From: Cryptomeria japonica
Taxonomy: Eukaryota > Streptophyta > Pinopsida > Cupressales > Cupressaceae
DNA: 64,000 bases
Direction: 5' to 3'
Assembly (NCBI RefSeq): GCF_030272615.1
Contig: NC_081408.1
Location: forward strand, 615,532,476-615,596,475
Every line of letters starts with the position of its first letter. Within the stretch, counting starts at the first letter, position 1. This document shows, piece by piece, positions 11,685 to 24,524 of the stretch. The translations under genes and the position numbers were made by a program. Below the pieces are notes generated by a model. It did no database searches. It saw only the letters and a list, made by a program, of their open reading frames with translations, and was not told the origin of the DNA.

Positions 11685-11979
11685 CTCAAGAAATGAGCAC
11701 GATAGATGCCATGGAAGAACAGGTCTCCTAAATGCAGACAAAGAAAGAGGTGGCTACATCCCTACTTGAGTCATGGTCCTTATCCATCAAGCAATTTTTG
11801 TAGGACTTTAAATCAGTTTTTGACAAGTTTTACTCTTTACTATCATAAACACTTATTATTTTAATACTAATGAAATAGGGGTTAGTCTGCAATATTTACA
11901 AAAGGGATAATGTATATGCTTAGGGGGAGTAATTTTGATTATGGCATATTTTTTATTGTAAAACACTTAGATGCCAAAA

Positions 11980-12014
11980 TTTTCCTAAGTGTTGGCATCA
12001 ATGCCAAAGGGGGA
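11980..12014 (+). promoter_or_regulatory. Polypurine tract and adjacent hairpin of A
   Basis: AAAGGGGGA lies just before the 3' LTR. It directly follows GTGTTGGCATCAATGCCAA, in which TTGGCAT and ATGCCAA can pair. An inverted repeat at the terminal polypurine tract is a described feature of Sirevirus elements. B and D have related sequences here. Confidence 0.75.
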
Positions 12015-12017
12015 TAT

Positions 12018-13182
12018 TGTTGGCATTTTTGATGATTGATGCTGTGATTGTCATTGATGGACACACACTTGATTTGAGATCACTTTTTGTATTTATGAGT
12101 TAAAGCTCAACCGATATTTGTTCCAACTGGTATGATGTATTATAGTCTTTAGACTATCGGTGTTTTGCAGAAAGTGTTTATTAGTCTGAAGCGGTATAAA
12201 GACCCCAAGCGGTTCGAAGGAACGAAGCAGCACAACTCATATTTCCCAATCTTCATTTTGTCAAACTGGCAACCCATATTTTTCTTAAACCGGTATTTTG
12301 TTTGAATCGGTAATACTCTGCAATGAGTTACCAACTGGCATTTTGTGATGAGTTACCATCCACCGATTGTTTGGCAGTGCCGACACTTTGGTGGTGCATT
12401 TGTGTCGTGTTACCAAAAGTGTCCAGATGCATTGAACTTAGGAAATTGTATTGTAATCCTATTGGACCGACATGAAACCAGATTCCTTTATAAGGACATC
12501 ATGTCTAGGGTTTTAGGTTGTTGCTGGGGTTTAAGGTGGTTGATGAGTTTTTGTAAGTGTGATTATAGAAGAGAAGTTCAGGTCTGTGAGAGAAGGTAGA
12601 GTGTGAATGTGCTAAAGACTGAAGTAATGCTGGAATGCATTAGGAATGAGCTATCAAGGATCTAACCAAGCAATCTATGCTATTTGCTAGATCACTCACT
12701 TGTTGATTGCTCATATCTTTGACAAGTCGGAAGCCCTTAACCAGGTAGGCCCAAAAAGCCTTTTGTAAATCCTCTAACAAGGTGGTTCACACCTGTGGAT
12801 CTAAAATACTCTAGCAAGGTAGTCTTTAATTGGACTTATCTCCTAACAGAGATTAAGATTCCTAATAGGATCTATTCTAGTAAAGAACATTGTATGACCT
12901 TAACTAGTCTGACCTTAACCAGTCTGGTTCCTATTCTGCAGATAGTTACTTGTGAGTTTCATCTCATCGTGGTTTTTCCCATTTGGGTTTCCACATCAAA
13001 ATCTCTTGTGTTATGGTGATTGTGCTTATGTGGGTGAATGTATTATTTGCTATTTGGTTCGCATGTGTTCTAACCAGTTTTTTTGCTAAATTATTTTACC
13101 GGTTTACTGCTAGACTAGTAAAGTGTTTAAGTACAGTAATTTTTGGCATACTAATTCACCCCCACCCTCTTAGTATTCATCA
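12018..13182 (+). repeat. 3' LTR of A
   Basis: 1165 bases from TGTTGGCATT to TATTCATCA, matching 5722-6873 throughout with scattered substitutions and a few short indels. The TAGAG target duplication follows. Confidence 0.9.
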
Positions 13183-13187
13183 TAGAG
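13183..13187. repeat. Target-site duplication of A, right copy
   Basis: TAGAG, identical to 5717-5721. Confidence 0.9.
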
Positions 13188-15130
13188 AAACCGACATTCT
13201 AGTCCCAACAATTCAGGTAGATATTCTAAGAACAGATCCAAACATTCATATATTTCTTAGATATAGGTTCATGGCTATGTTTGATGGCTATAGCTCATTG
13301 TTTATGCATAATTTCTTTAATTTACACACATTTGCCCTAATTTCAATATTATTAATTAAATCAATTCAGTTGAAAGAGAAAGAAGAGGCACATCTAAAAC
13401 TCCCGAGTTCTGATCACAATCTAAATCTATCAAGGCTAGCTCTATCAAATTCCTTCTTTCCCTAATGTGATATTTTCTAAGCAAAAATTAGCGGTTTTAC
13501 TACATTAATGGGTTAAACCCTAATTTTTGACCCATTACAACTCCATCAGGTTTCTAGGAAAAAAATATCCTAAAAACATCGCCTTTTCATTCAGTGCACC
13601 AACTTCATTATATTATTATGCATCTAATCCTCATCATAATATCTCAACCTATTTAAATATTAACATATTATCACTATCACCAATATTATCAACAATATCA
13701 ATACAACCAACCTAGTGTAAACATTAGACGCCAAGGAGATGGACATCCACATACCAATTGCAACCACTATCCATCTATTCCTCTCATAAAACTCTTTATA
13801 CCAGTTAAAAAAATATGATAATGACATACAAGCAATAGCCATGACAAAAAATATACAATGTAGTTTCATTATCTCATCCTCAATAATCTACTTAACCATA
13901 CATATAGATACTAATGTCAGTTACATCAATAGTTTCAATGAACACTTCCTCAACAACTGCAACAATCATTGCTTTCCAATACACTAATCAAGAATCAAAC
14001 ATCTTTATACCACTGCATATCTAATATAATAAGAATATATATCTTCATCAACTCTCTCCATAGAGCAATATCCAAACATTAGTACTAACAACCATTTCAC
14101 CAAAGTATGTTAGATATCAACACCAAGATGGTGGACATCAAACAAAAAGCATATGCTCAACACATTTTGATATCCTTCATAGTCCTCTACACAAGAACAT
14201 ATCAGACACACTCTGTACTATCCACAGTCTTCCTCCAACAATTTCTTATTTATTCACACCAAGTGATGACACCTATCCAAGCGCATCAACAATAGGTAGG
14301 TATACAACTACCTTAGAGAGCCATCAACCAATCCTAGTGTTGACACCATACAAATTCATCATTACCGTAGCAAACAATTCAGGAAGCAAGAAACCACAAT
14401 TACCATATCCACAAAGACACCTAAACATCTATCATCAACTGGGAACCATATCATTAATGAAACCTCAACATTTATCACCAACAAAGGAACATACAAAGGA
14501 CAAGATATATTCTCAGACATCAGGTTGACATCAATGACAACACATATTTCCAACAATATCAATCTCATTCTTTCATCAATTGGGTCAATAAATAATACAT
14601 CACCAAAAAAATCACCTTATATTTTCATAGAGATTTGGGTGATTTATGAGTTGTTTGGTGTGTGGCACAACCAGCTAGGGTTTACAAGTAGAAAACAAGT
14701 GTTTTTCTTGGTTATAATTTTAAAATTATTTCATATTCTCATTCCTTTGTACCTCCAAACTTGCCTTAGCTCGGTTACTATGTAAGAGGAGCATCATAAC
14801 CCTAGTAATATGAAACCCTAGGATAGTCTAGAAACTCTAATTCACAAAAAAAATAAAAAAATGAGCGAAATAAGTTCTCAACCTTCCAAATTAGAAAAGG
14901 CCTTTAGATGAGGATCTAATAGCATAGTTTCTAGGTCTTCTAGAAAAAATTTCATGTTCATCGTCGAGGATGACCACAAGATAGATTTCTCAAAAGTTCC
15001 ATATATTGTAGAGTTGTAGACTTCCCTATAGTGGGGTCATCTTTATTTGAGAATTGATATAAGAAGAGGAAATAGAATGCTCCTTTAAACAATACATGGT
15101 TGTTAAAATTAGCTAAATTGATGATCTCTA
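13188..15130. other. Continuation of H and unassigned DNA, no gene seen
   Basis: About 1.9 kb of AT-rich DNA with many ATATCAACA-like runs between A and B. The first part must continue the sequence broken by A at 5721. Open frames here (13527-13715, 14107-14295, 14525-14785 and the hydrophobic minus-strand 13660-13869) show no domain. The last five bases (CTCTA) are the left target copy of B. Confidence 0.5.
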
Positions 15131-16331
15131 TGATGAACTTATAAGGCACTAAGAGGGGGGGTGTGAATCAGTGCAAGCAAATATAATATAAATCTGATCA
15201 CCAACTTTAACAACTTAAAACTTATCAAGCATATAAGAAATATCACCACATAAGCCAATGCCCGATAAAACAAATTCCACATAACACAAGATTTATACGT
15301 GGAAAACCCAAAAGGGGAAAACCATGGTGGGAGTTGGTACCCACAAGATTCACTATCTGCAAAATAGAAACCTTGACCAGTTAAGGTCTTACAACTATGC
15401 CCTGTAAGGAGCAGACCCGGTTAAGAGTCAATCGGTTAAGGGATTTTAATGATAAGCCCTATCAGGAGCAATGACCTATTAGGATCAACCTCGCAAGAGG
15501 ATTTGAGACTCTAATATAGAGCTACCCTGTTTGGGGATTTACAAATTAAGGCCTGTTAGGACCTACCTAGTTAGGGGTTTTTGCTGCTACAAACTGTTAG
15601 GAAAACAACAGTGATAAGATCTTTAAGTAACTCCTTTTGTGTCTGATAAGATGCGCTTCTAATCCTTAAAACTTCAACAACACTTCATTACAAAACTTCC
15701 CTAATCACTGCACGATCACATTCACAGTATTCACTCATGAAATCTCTCTTCGCTCATACATACATACTGAATTTATACCTCATCACACTTTTAATAAACA
15801 TTTACATTTAGCTGGCTACAACCTTGGAACAATTTCCTAGGTTCAATGAATCTAGACAAACTTACATCATACACTTTACATATGTCGGCCATCAACTTAA
15901 CAAATTAAAACTTGTGTCGCTTTACCAATTTAAGTGATTATATCACTACGAGTTAAGTGTTCTACCAGTTTGTCTATTTTGCACATCAAATATCGCTTGT
16001 CCTGTTGAATCTGCCAATGCGGTTGAGAACGTAGCTCCAAACACCTGTCTCCATCATCATTGTAAAACTACATCATCCAACTCTTCGTGAATCGCCTGTA
16101 CCAATTGTCAGAATGTAGATTTGTCTCAGTTTACCGGTTGAGATCCTAATAACCGATTCTCTGTAAAACTGTCTTTTGTACCGGTTATACCTTACTAGTT
16201 GGCTTCTAAGACTTAGATGATCACAAAAACATTTTTGTCATCAATGACAACACAAAACTTAGTCATCAAACATGAATGTCAATCTCTTCATCACAATTAA
16301 CAATCTTTACCGGTTCAGTCAAATGCCAACA
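15131..16331 (-). repeat. 3' LTR of B
   Basis: 1201 bases, plus-strand limits TGATGAACTT and AATGCCAACA, matching 21751-22950. It contains many CCGGTT/CGGTTAAG words, for example CCCGGTTAAGAG, AATCGGTTAAGG and TACCGGTTATACC, of the same type as in A and D. Confidence 0.9.
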
Positions 16332-16344
16332 ATCTCCCCCTTTG
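16332..16344 (-). promoter_or_regulatory. Polypurine tract of B
   Basis: The minus strand reads CAAAGGGGGAGAT right before the LTR start TGTTGGCATT, preceded by TTGCCATCAATGT, the counterpart of the hairpin beside the tract of A. More copies of CCCCCTTTGACA occur on the plus strand near 16421-16515, so there are several tract-like copies, as reported for Sireviruses. Confidence 0.75.
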
Positions 16345-16599
16345 ACATTGATGGCAACACTTAGGAAAATTTTTGTCAACTAAGTGTGCAAAACAAAAAT
16401 TGACTACATGACATATACTCCCCCTTACCAATTGCATGCTATGACAAAATAAATACAATACCCATACTATTACATACAAAATTTTGAATCAACTCTTACT
16501 CCCCCTTTGACAACAATGTCAAGTGAAAATAAATACACGTGATATCAAAATTTGCATCAAAGCATATATATATAGATATAAGAGCCATAAAGTCTTTAC

Positions 16600-19500
16600 A
16601 CAGGAATTTTGGAAAAAAAATCACTAAAATGAGACTTCAAATTTTTCAAGTCATTATGCCATGTCTCTAAAATTATGCCCGCAATCTCCACATGAGTCTT
16701 GATTTGTCCAGCTAGCTCCTCCATAGCATCAACAATGCTCATTTCTGGTGTAGCAAGAATGGCTTCAGATTCCTTGTATGCTCTTTGTAATACTTTGACC
16801 TTCTGTATAAGATGTGTTTGAATTTCCTATAGGGATCTAACTCTATTCACGTGTTCCTGCTCATATACTTTCAACTTGTGCTGAAGTTCTACAAATGATC
16901 TTCCAAAATGAATAGCAGAGTCATTAAGGGGCTTGAATGACTCTCTTACAATCTCAAGTTCATGCTCAGCTTGTTCTCTTTTCTTCTCCAAATCAGCACA
17001 AAATAAGGAAAATGTTGAAATAGTAGAGAGGATTTTACCTTTGGTTTCCATTGCTTCCTTCAAATAATCCTTATCACAGTAAGAGCCACTTTACCTTTAT
17101 CAATTTCAGACATCAAGTGCTATGTCCTCTTCTTCTTGTAATTAATCTCCACACTAATATAAGTTACATCCTCTAATGACTTCATTTGCTCTCTGGCATC
17201 AAAAACAAGTTGTCCAATCTTGTCAATTGGTGTGGCAAAATTTCTTGTATCAGTCTTTGATAGGAGACTAGACAAAATATCTACTGCATTCCTTATGGTC
17301 TCCACCTCCTTCTATTGTTCTTTCATCCTCTTCTTTTTAGCTCGGGATTGCATGGCAGTTGCAATCTCCATCAACTTAGTAGAACTAAGTTTATCCATGT
17401 CAAGGGGTCCTTGGATGCTTAATGCATCATCATCTTCTTCATCCACAACTTTCTTTTTAGAATCAAGTGACAAAGGTGTCACTATGGGTTCAGTCTTTTC
17501 TTTCTTATTCTCCTTTGTTCCCTCTTTGTTTTTTGTTTTCTCTTCTTTCTTTTCCTTTTTAATTTCTTCAATATTGTCTTGTTTCTTTTCTTCCATTACC
17601 GATGGCGGTTGAGTATCTATAGTTTGATTATCTATCGCTAGCTCCTCATCCTTCTTTTCTTCTTCATCTTTCTTTCCTTCTTGTTCCTGATTCTGGTCAT
17701 GTTGTTTAGACACCTCAACATCTACATCAAACATAACTATATTATCAACAATATTATCAATATTATCACCATTATCATCATCAGGTATAAACACAAGTTC
17801 AGTTTGTGTGTTCACTAGTTGCTCATCTAACACAATGTCATCAGGCTTAAAATCAGTTGGTTTAATACCTTCTAGAAAATCTTCACCCTTAAGCTTTACA
17901 GGTTCATTATCCTTATCCTATTCCTCTTCAGTAGGAATTAGACCCAAAGGCTTCTTTAGAAAAATTCCAGTTTCTAAAGGAAGATTTTGCATTCAACAAA
18001 ATATCATCTAATTCTTCCTTTGTGGGTTCTGGTTGAATACTTTTGAGTGTATACTTAACAAATTCTTCATCTTGCTTCATTGCAGCCTACCACCTTGCAT
18101 CAATTTTATTGTATAATGAATTTGAGATTTGCTCTTGCAACTCAATAAGGGTTTTACTATATTTATTCATCATATACACAATTGCATCTTCTATTAACCT
18201 TTGTTCATTTTCACCAAGATTATCATATAGTTTATTCAATCCCTTAAGAATGCCATAATACTTAATACTTCTTAACAATTTATCAAGAGAAGTAGGTTTA
18301 TTTACTAGTATCTCCACAGATTTGACAGTGGAGGTTCCAACAACCTTAGATTTCTTGCGGCAAGTCCTTAGGACTTTCTTCTCTTTCTCAAATTTAGTGA
18401 CTTCATCATCTACATCTATCGGTGCTGGTTTCTAAGATTGTTGCTTCTTTCTTTTACTAGTTTTAACCAGTTCAGTTGGAGGATCAACAATCTTTCCTCT
18501 TTTCTAGAATTGAATCTTTGATGATTTTACTACTAGTTTCTATTTTTTAATAGCTACTGATTTTTCCTTTTTCTACAGCTTTCCCTTTTCCAGCTCTTGT
18601 TTGCATACCAGTGGAGGTACCGGTTGGAGTACTATATGTTCTAGCCTGTTGAGCAGAATGTTTTTCTCTAGCTTCAGTAATTTGTTCCTTTGTGAATCCC
18701 TCTTGCTCAGCAAAGGCTTCAACTTCCTTCCTAACTTTCTTAGCTATCATCGGTTTCTAGAGTTCAGAGTGTACTTGTAGGTATTTCTCCTTGTAAGTAC
18801 AAAATCTCTCTATTGTGGTATCAACCGGTTGTCCAAGTAGGTGGTCATCATAAGCAATCAATAGTTCTTTATCAACTTCATACCCCATGGGCATAGCCCT
18901 GGCAGTCTAGGGTTCTATAGCTTCCTTCATACAAGTATCTGTGTCCACCATAAACAAATTATGTTCTCATACGAATTAACTAGCTCTGCTAGTATCCTTT
19001 CTCTTGCATGCATTTTCTTCTAAAAATCTTTGAAGCATCCCCATGCAATCTTATCAAAATCATTACCTATCATCCTAATGCTATTCTTCATTTGCATCAA
19101 AATGGGTGTACCTCAAATCAATTGAATATCACCAATACTAGGAAAATAATTTTGAAAATAAAAGAATAGACCAAGAATGAGTTGACCAAATTTGAACCTC
19201 AATCTTTTATCCTTCTTAATGGCCTCCAAGTTCAACATCAATTGACTTCTCAATGCTTCAGATAGATCATAATAAACATCTTCTTTGATCATTTGGTAAG
19301 CAGTATGAATAGAAGCTACGGGTACATTGTTTATTTTGCTTTAGTAGTATACCCTATAACCAATTACCATAGAAGCATATTTCACTCTCAGATCACTGAT
19401 ATTATTCATTATCATAGCTCTGCCATCCCATTTGGATCCTATCAACTTTTCTACATAATTCTTTGAAACGAATCTCAGTAAAGGGACTTCATCAGTTGCA

Positions 19501-19961
19501 CAAAGTCTGATGATTGCATGAATGGATTCCTTAGAGATTTTATGTGGTCAGTCAATCTGCATAAACTGATCATGTATCTTACTAAGCACATATCTAACAT
19601 GTTCATCAACAAAATCATCAATGAAATTAAGTCCATGATGAAACCCTTTGTTGGTAACCTTCTTGTATTTTTCCTATAGAATATCATTCTCATCACATAA
19701 TTCTCTATATTGATCAAAAATAGCAAGCATACCCAAATCTTCCACTTTGCAATGGTAAAATGATCTAACATCTTCAACATGTAATACACCATAAGGTACT
19801 TCAGATAGGGCATCGATGGGATCAATTTCTTCAGATATAAATGGATGTCTTTTGAATTTAGGTCGTGGCCTATCGGTAACATCAACTAGATGTGTTGTAT
19901 CCATTTTCAACAAATCAACTTTCAAAAATAGATAAGATTCCTGATAAACAACTTTTCCCAC
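16600..19961 (-). pseudogene. ORF2 of B: homologue of ORF2 of A
   Basis: The minus-strand reading starts near 19961. The segment at about 19700-19100 aligns by eye with A: SIHAIIRLCATDEVP against VIHAVTGFCNIGEVP, YASMVIGYRV against YACMVIGYRM, and RFKFGQLILGLFFYFQNYF against RFKFG-stop-LLVGLFFYFQGYF. Downstream come Lys-rich sequence (about 18750-18350), a helical stretch (18317-18087), an acidic and Lys/Glu-rich stretch (17833-17312) and a coiled-coil-like end (17305-16827). Several stops and at least two frameshifts break it. The order of parts matches A but the charged region is shorter and less repetitive. Function unknown. Confidence 0.6.
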
Positions 19962-20464
19962 TTCTGCACTAGGGTTTTAGACACCGACGAAGCTCTCTAA
20001 ATCGATTGCCGATCACAAATCACAATAGATTACTTCGAATCTCTATCAAATAGGTTAGATGCTGCAAACACAAATTTTTGTGTTCTCCATTCGTTCTCCA
20101 AATTATCATACATATGCAATGTGACAAACAAAATTAAAAAAATTCCTTTTATTTTCCCATTATCTACTGCATTAAATGCTACTACCAATAAAACCCTAAA
20201 ATATCTTATAATACAATACCAATTCACATAACAAATCAAACCTACAGGTTTGATCACATAATCACTTCTTAATGTCACATTACATCAAAGTATACAGATT
20301 TAACAAACCTCATGTCCCTTCAGGGGGCTCAAAAATGGATCTAACATTAAGTTCCCCCTAAGCTTTTAAACAACTTAATTTGTTGGTGAAGAGTTCTCCA
20401 CACTAGGTGAAGAAATAGGATCCTTAGATGATTTTACTTAAGTTACCTCATCATCCTTCTTTTT

Positions 20465-21688
20465 CTAGATTTTATTGATTTTTTCTCTGGTCTCCTCCAA
20501 ATCAACTTTCATCTTCCCTTTTTGGTCACCTGATTGATTCACTAGTTTATTTACTTTAACTCTGCATAACTTTGCCATATGTCCTGGTTTATGAAAATGA
20601 TAGCAAGCCATACTAGAAGCTCTCGAAGGTCCAACATTGCCTCTTCTAGTCCTTCTTGTGTAGTTCATAGCCACATGACCAAAGTTATTACAGATTGTGC
20701 ACATCACATTTATTCTTTTCTCCATCTCATAGGGACTAGAGCAGTTAGCATAGGGTCTTTGCCAATTAGTACTTCTCTGGTCATTGAAATTCCTTCTCCA
20801 ATCGCCAACAAATCTATGATTCATGTGAGGAGTAGGATTATTTTCTCCATACCTACATTCAATAGATCTATGCCCATACATCTTACATGTGTAACTACAA
20901 CCTTCAAATCTTCTAGGCATATATCATTGATTAGTATTAGGTCTATAACCAATATTAACATCAAATCTACTTCTACAAACATTAGCAATATGTCCTCACT
21001 TATGGCAATTGAAACAAACAGGCTTATAGGATTTCTTGCCAGCAGTTTTCTAAGTCTTAGGAGAAGGTTTACCTTCATGCATGTTGACCTTAGTACCAGA
21101 AGGTTCTCCTTTATCAAATGTATTGTATCCTAATCCAGATGTATCACCTTTCATTCTTTGAGATTGGATCTGTTCATCCAGCATGGTAGAAATCTTGTTG
21201 AATTTTGTAAGCTTCTCATTTTCTTCTACAAGCTCTAGAGTAAGGTCTTCATTCCTTTTCATAAGAGTCTCTCTAAGAGACATTGCCATATCCAATTCTT
21301 CCTTTATCTTTTCTTTTTCTTCTTTTTCCTCATGCCAGTGTGCATATAGAGTGCCATTCTCCTGATTTTTCTTAAATATCTCGTGATCTTTCTCCTTGAT
21401 CTTCTCTTCAGCTGCCCAATTTGCTTCAAGTTCCCAACTCATCCAGATTGTAAGGGTGTCAAGCTCTCTCCTCGGGTTAGACTTATCACCATTCAGGTTT
21501 TCCACCTCATCTACCAATGCATATGTGTTTGCTTCATCACAAGAGCTGCTTTCAAAGACTTCCAACAATTATTCAGTAAGCTCTTTCCTTTTAGCAAGTG
21601 AAGCTTTATATTTTCCTCTCAAAGCTTCTAGGGCTTCCTCAATTTTAGTAAGTTTATGAGACATCTCTCTATAACTCATGTCCCCCAT
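20465..21688 (-). pseudogene. Gag of B: coiled coil and four CCHC knuckles
   Basis: Starts at ATG 21688 (MGDMSYREMSHKLTKIEE), the same distance after the primer-binding site as in A. The single frame runs to 20465 with about four stops (at 21569, 21050 and two within the knuckle region) and no net frameshift. After a long Glu/Lys-rich coiled coil come four knuckles: CFNCHK-stop-GHIANVC, CSYTCKMYGHRSIEC with altered spacing, CTICNNFGHVAMNY without its last Cys, and the complete CYHFHKPGHMAKLC. Four tandem knuckles are more than the one or two usual in retrotransposon gag. Its place at the 5' end fits gag. No pol frame follows. Confidence 0.75.
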
Positions 21689-21733
21689 GTCTACCTTGGG
21701 AATCCTTCTCAAGTGGTTAGGCCTCAAAGAAGG

Positions 21734-21748
21734 TTGGCTCTGATACCA
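21734..21748 (-). promoter_or_regulatory. Primer-binding site of B
   Basis: The minus strand reads TTGGTATCAGAGCCA beside the 5' LTR, the initiator methionine tRNA type also found in A, D and E. Confidence 0.9.
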
Positions 21749-21750
21749 AT

Positions 21751-22950
21751 TGATGAACTTATAAGGCACTGAGAGGGGGGGTGAATCAGTGCAAGCAAAC
21801 ACAATATAAATCTGATCACCAACTTTAACAACTTAAAACTTATCAAGCATATAATAAATATCACCACATAAGCCAATGCCCAATTAAAAAAATTCCACAT
21901 AACACAAGAGATGTATATGTAGAAAACCCAAAAGGGAAAAACCATGGTGGGAGTTGGTACCCACAAGATTCACTATCTGCATAATAGAAATATTGACTGG
22001 TTAAGGTCTTACACTGTGCCCTGTTAGGAGCAGACCCGATTAAGAGTCACCTGGTTAAGGGATTTGAATGATAAGCCTTGTTAGGAGCAATGACCTATTA
22101 GGATGAACCTCACAAGAGGATTTGAGACTTAGATATAGAGCTATCTTGTTAGGGGATTTACAAATTAAGGCCTGTTAGGACCTACTTGATTAGGGGATTC
22201 TACTACTACAAACTATTAGGAAAACAAAAGTGATAAGGTCTTCAAGTAACACCTTTCATGTCTAATAAGATCCACTTCTGATCCTTAAAACTTCAACAAC
22301 ACTTCATTACAGAACTTCCCTAATCACTGCATGATCACATTCACAGTATTTGCTCATGAAATCTCTCTTCACTCATACATGCATATTGGCTTTATACCTT
22401 GTCACACTTTTTATAAACATTTACATTTAGTTAGCTACAAACTTGGAACAATTTCCTAGGTTCAGTGAATCTAGACAAACTTACATCGCACACTTTACAT
22501 ATGTCGGCCATCGACATAACAAATTAAAACTTGTGCCATTTTACTGATTTAAGTGATTATATCACTACCGGTTAAGTGTTCTACTAGTTTGTCTATTTTG
22601 TACATCAAATCTCACATGTCTAGATGAATCTACCAATGCGGTTGAGAACATAGCTCCAAACATGTGTCTCCATCATCGTTGTAAAACTACATCATCCAAC
22701 TCTTGATGAATCGCCTGTACCAATTGTCGAAGCGCAACTCTGTCTCAGTTTACTTGTTGAGATCATAATTACCGATTCTCTATAAAACTTTCTTTTGTAC
22801 CGGTTATACCTTACCAATTGGCTTCTAAGACTTAGATGACCATAAAAACATTGTTGCCATCAATGACAACACAAAAATTAGTCATAAAACATGAATCTCA
22901 ATCTCTTCATCACAATTAACAATCTTTACCAGTTCAGTCAAATCCCAACA
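21751..22950 (-). repeat. 5' LTR of B
   Basis: 1200 bases, plus-strand limits TGATGAACTT and AATCCCAACA. The pair with 15131-16331 differs by scattered transitions, several of them turning CGG into TGG or CAG inside the repeated words. Confidence 0.9.
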
Positions 22951-23022
22951 CCCTAATCTATTTGTAGATTTTTATTTGATTGGAGTATTTGTAAATTATT
23001 ATAATGAATAAACCATAATAGT
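22951..23022. other. 72-base remnant of target DNA between B and D
   Basis: AT-rich, no gene. The first five bases are the right target copy of B and the last six, AATAGT, recur at 30386-30391 after D. Confidence 0.8.
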
Positions 23023-24509
23023 TGATAACTCAATGATGAAAGAATAGTACCAAACCGGTACTAAGAGGGGGGGTGAATCAGTACAGACAAAAACACACTC
23101 TTAAACCGGTTTGTCAGCAGACACTGTGCATTGACAAACAAACAGTAACACCGGTCCTTAAATAGAGTACAACCGACAAAATCTAGAATAACTGAGATAA
23201 TCATAAACCAGTTGACACTTATCTTCTCATATAATCTAACACTTCATTTCTATTTCACCCTAATGCATGAACATGTAATCTACCATCAAAGATATACATA
23301 CGAGCAACTAGATCAACATGATTCACCGCTTGACAGAAAACAACATAACATCACATGAAGAAGACATCACACATGACACACATATTTTTCACGTGGAAAC
23401 CCAACTGGGAAAAACCACAATGGGGATGAATACCCACAAGCTTATTTTTGAACTCTTTAGAAGTCCACTCTGTTAGGAGCCTTGTCCGGTTAAAGACTGA
23501 TACAGTAGGTTCTGTTAGGAACCGATCTTGTCAGGGATCACCCAGTTAAGGGATGGCTAGAATACCTGGTTAAGGGTTAAATCCTATTAAAGGTTACCTT
23601 GTTAGAGGATTTCAAGAACTCAATGCTTTTGAGTCACCCTGTTAAAGGATTTACAGCAAGCTGGTTAAAGCTACCCTGTTAAGGGATTTCTCAACTATTT
23701 AAGTGGTTAGAGATCAATAGGTATTACAATGATCTGGTAACAGCACTCAATGCCAATGCAGATCCACTTAAGCTCCTCTTCACCTTTTGCACTTACACTC
23801 TGCAGGTATGACTTCTCTCCTTTGGTCTGACAAGAATCATGTATCTCTTCACTTGGATACACACACACAACTTTTGCCAACAACCTCAGAAAGAATCACA
23901 ACATCGACCTTATAGGAAAATAGATAGGTCAGTAGCATAAACCCTAAACCCTAAAACCTGTTAGGTTAAGGAATTCAAACGGTTCAATCCTGATCGTTGA
24001 GCACATTGCATTAAATGCAATAGTCTTGATCCAATCTCAAGACATTCTCCATCATTTGTTTTCCACTGATTTCATGGTGGCTGATAACCCATCACACGTT
24101 ATCACCATTTACAGACTTTGCACATTTCTGAGGTAGATCACAACAATCTCCTTCATGCAAGATCCTTCACGTGCACAAGGCTGATGTGGTAACATGATCT
24201 ATTCATCATTACAATGATAACTCATCACACAAAGTCATCGGTTGAGTCACACAAGCTTGAAGCACTTCAACCGGAAACCCTGAAGTTGACACTACTAACT
24301 AGTAGTCATACAACACTTCCATGTGCCGGTTTCCATAACCATATGCCGGTTCACCTTGAACAGACACACCGCTTCAGTTTGGCACAAATGCCGGTTTACA
24401 GTGTTATACTAGTTCTCACATATGTCGGTTCTCACCTCTTTAGCATATTGACATCAATGACAACATACAATGTCATTATGTCCTCATACCAGTTCACATA
24501 ATGCCAACA
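23023..24509 (-). repeat. 3' LTR of D
   Basis: 1487 bases, plus-strand limits TGATAACTCA and ATGCCAACA. At least nine exact CCGGT words (for example near 23052, 23105, 23150, 23487, 24268, 24323, 24345 and 24391) and many one-change variants. The Sirevirus literature describes high-copy symmetric LTR boxes with a CGG-CCG core, and this fits that description. Confidence 0.9.
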
Positions 24510-24524
24510 ATCTCCCCATTTGGC
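24510..24524 (-). promoter_or_regulatory. Polypurine tract of D
   Basis: The minus strand reads CAAATGGGGAGATT before the LTR start TGTTGGCATT. Other tract-like copies (CTCCCCC, CCCCCTTTGACA on the plus strand) lie near 24566-24690. Confidence 0.75.

Larger units (their letters stand above)
5722..13182 (+). mobile_element. A: pol-less LTR retrotransposon with gag and ORF2
   Basis: A complete 7461-base element with two LTRs of about 1.15 kb, an initiator-methionine-type primer-binding site, a polypurine tract and a perfect 5-base target duplication TAGAG. Inside are a coiled-coil/four-knuckle gag and a second protein of about 1030 codons. No protease, integrase, reverse transcriptase or RNase H is visible, so it must move in trans. 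Its LTR start (TGTTGGCATTTTTGATG) and the hairpin beside its polypurine tract resemble Sirevirus-type element D. Its ORF2 resembles a protein carried by Ty3/gypsy element C. Confidence 0.9.
15131..22950 (-). mobile_element. B: pol-less LTR retrotransposon related to A
   Basis: A 7820-base minus-strand element with 1.2-kb LTRs, a TGGTATCAGAGCC primer-binding site beside the right LTR, a polypurine tract beside the left LTR, and imperfect flanking repeats CTCTA (15126-15130) and CCCTA (22951-22955), one mismatch apart. As in A, the interior has only gag with four knuckles and ORF2. The last bases before the 3' LTR (TTTTCCTAAGTGTTGCCATC) closely match those of A, although the LTR bodies differ. 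A and B are therefore two families sharing ends and proteins. Confidence 0.85.

Noticed and set aside
13660-13869. Hydrophobic minus-strand frame like a small membrane protein
   Set aside because: Low-complexity AT-rich DNA with no homologue recognised and no start-region or neighbour support.
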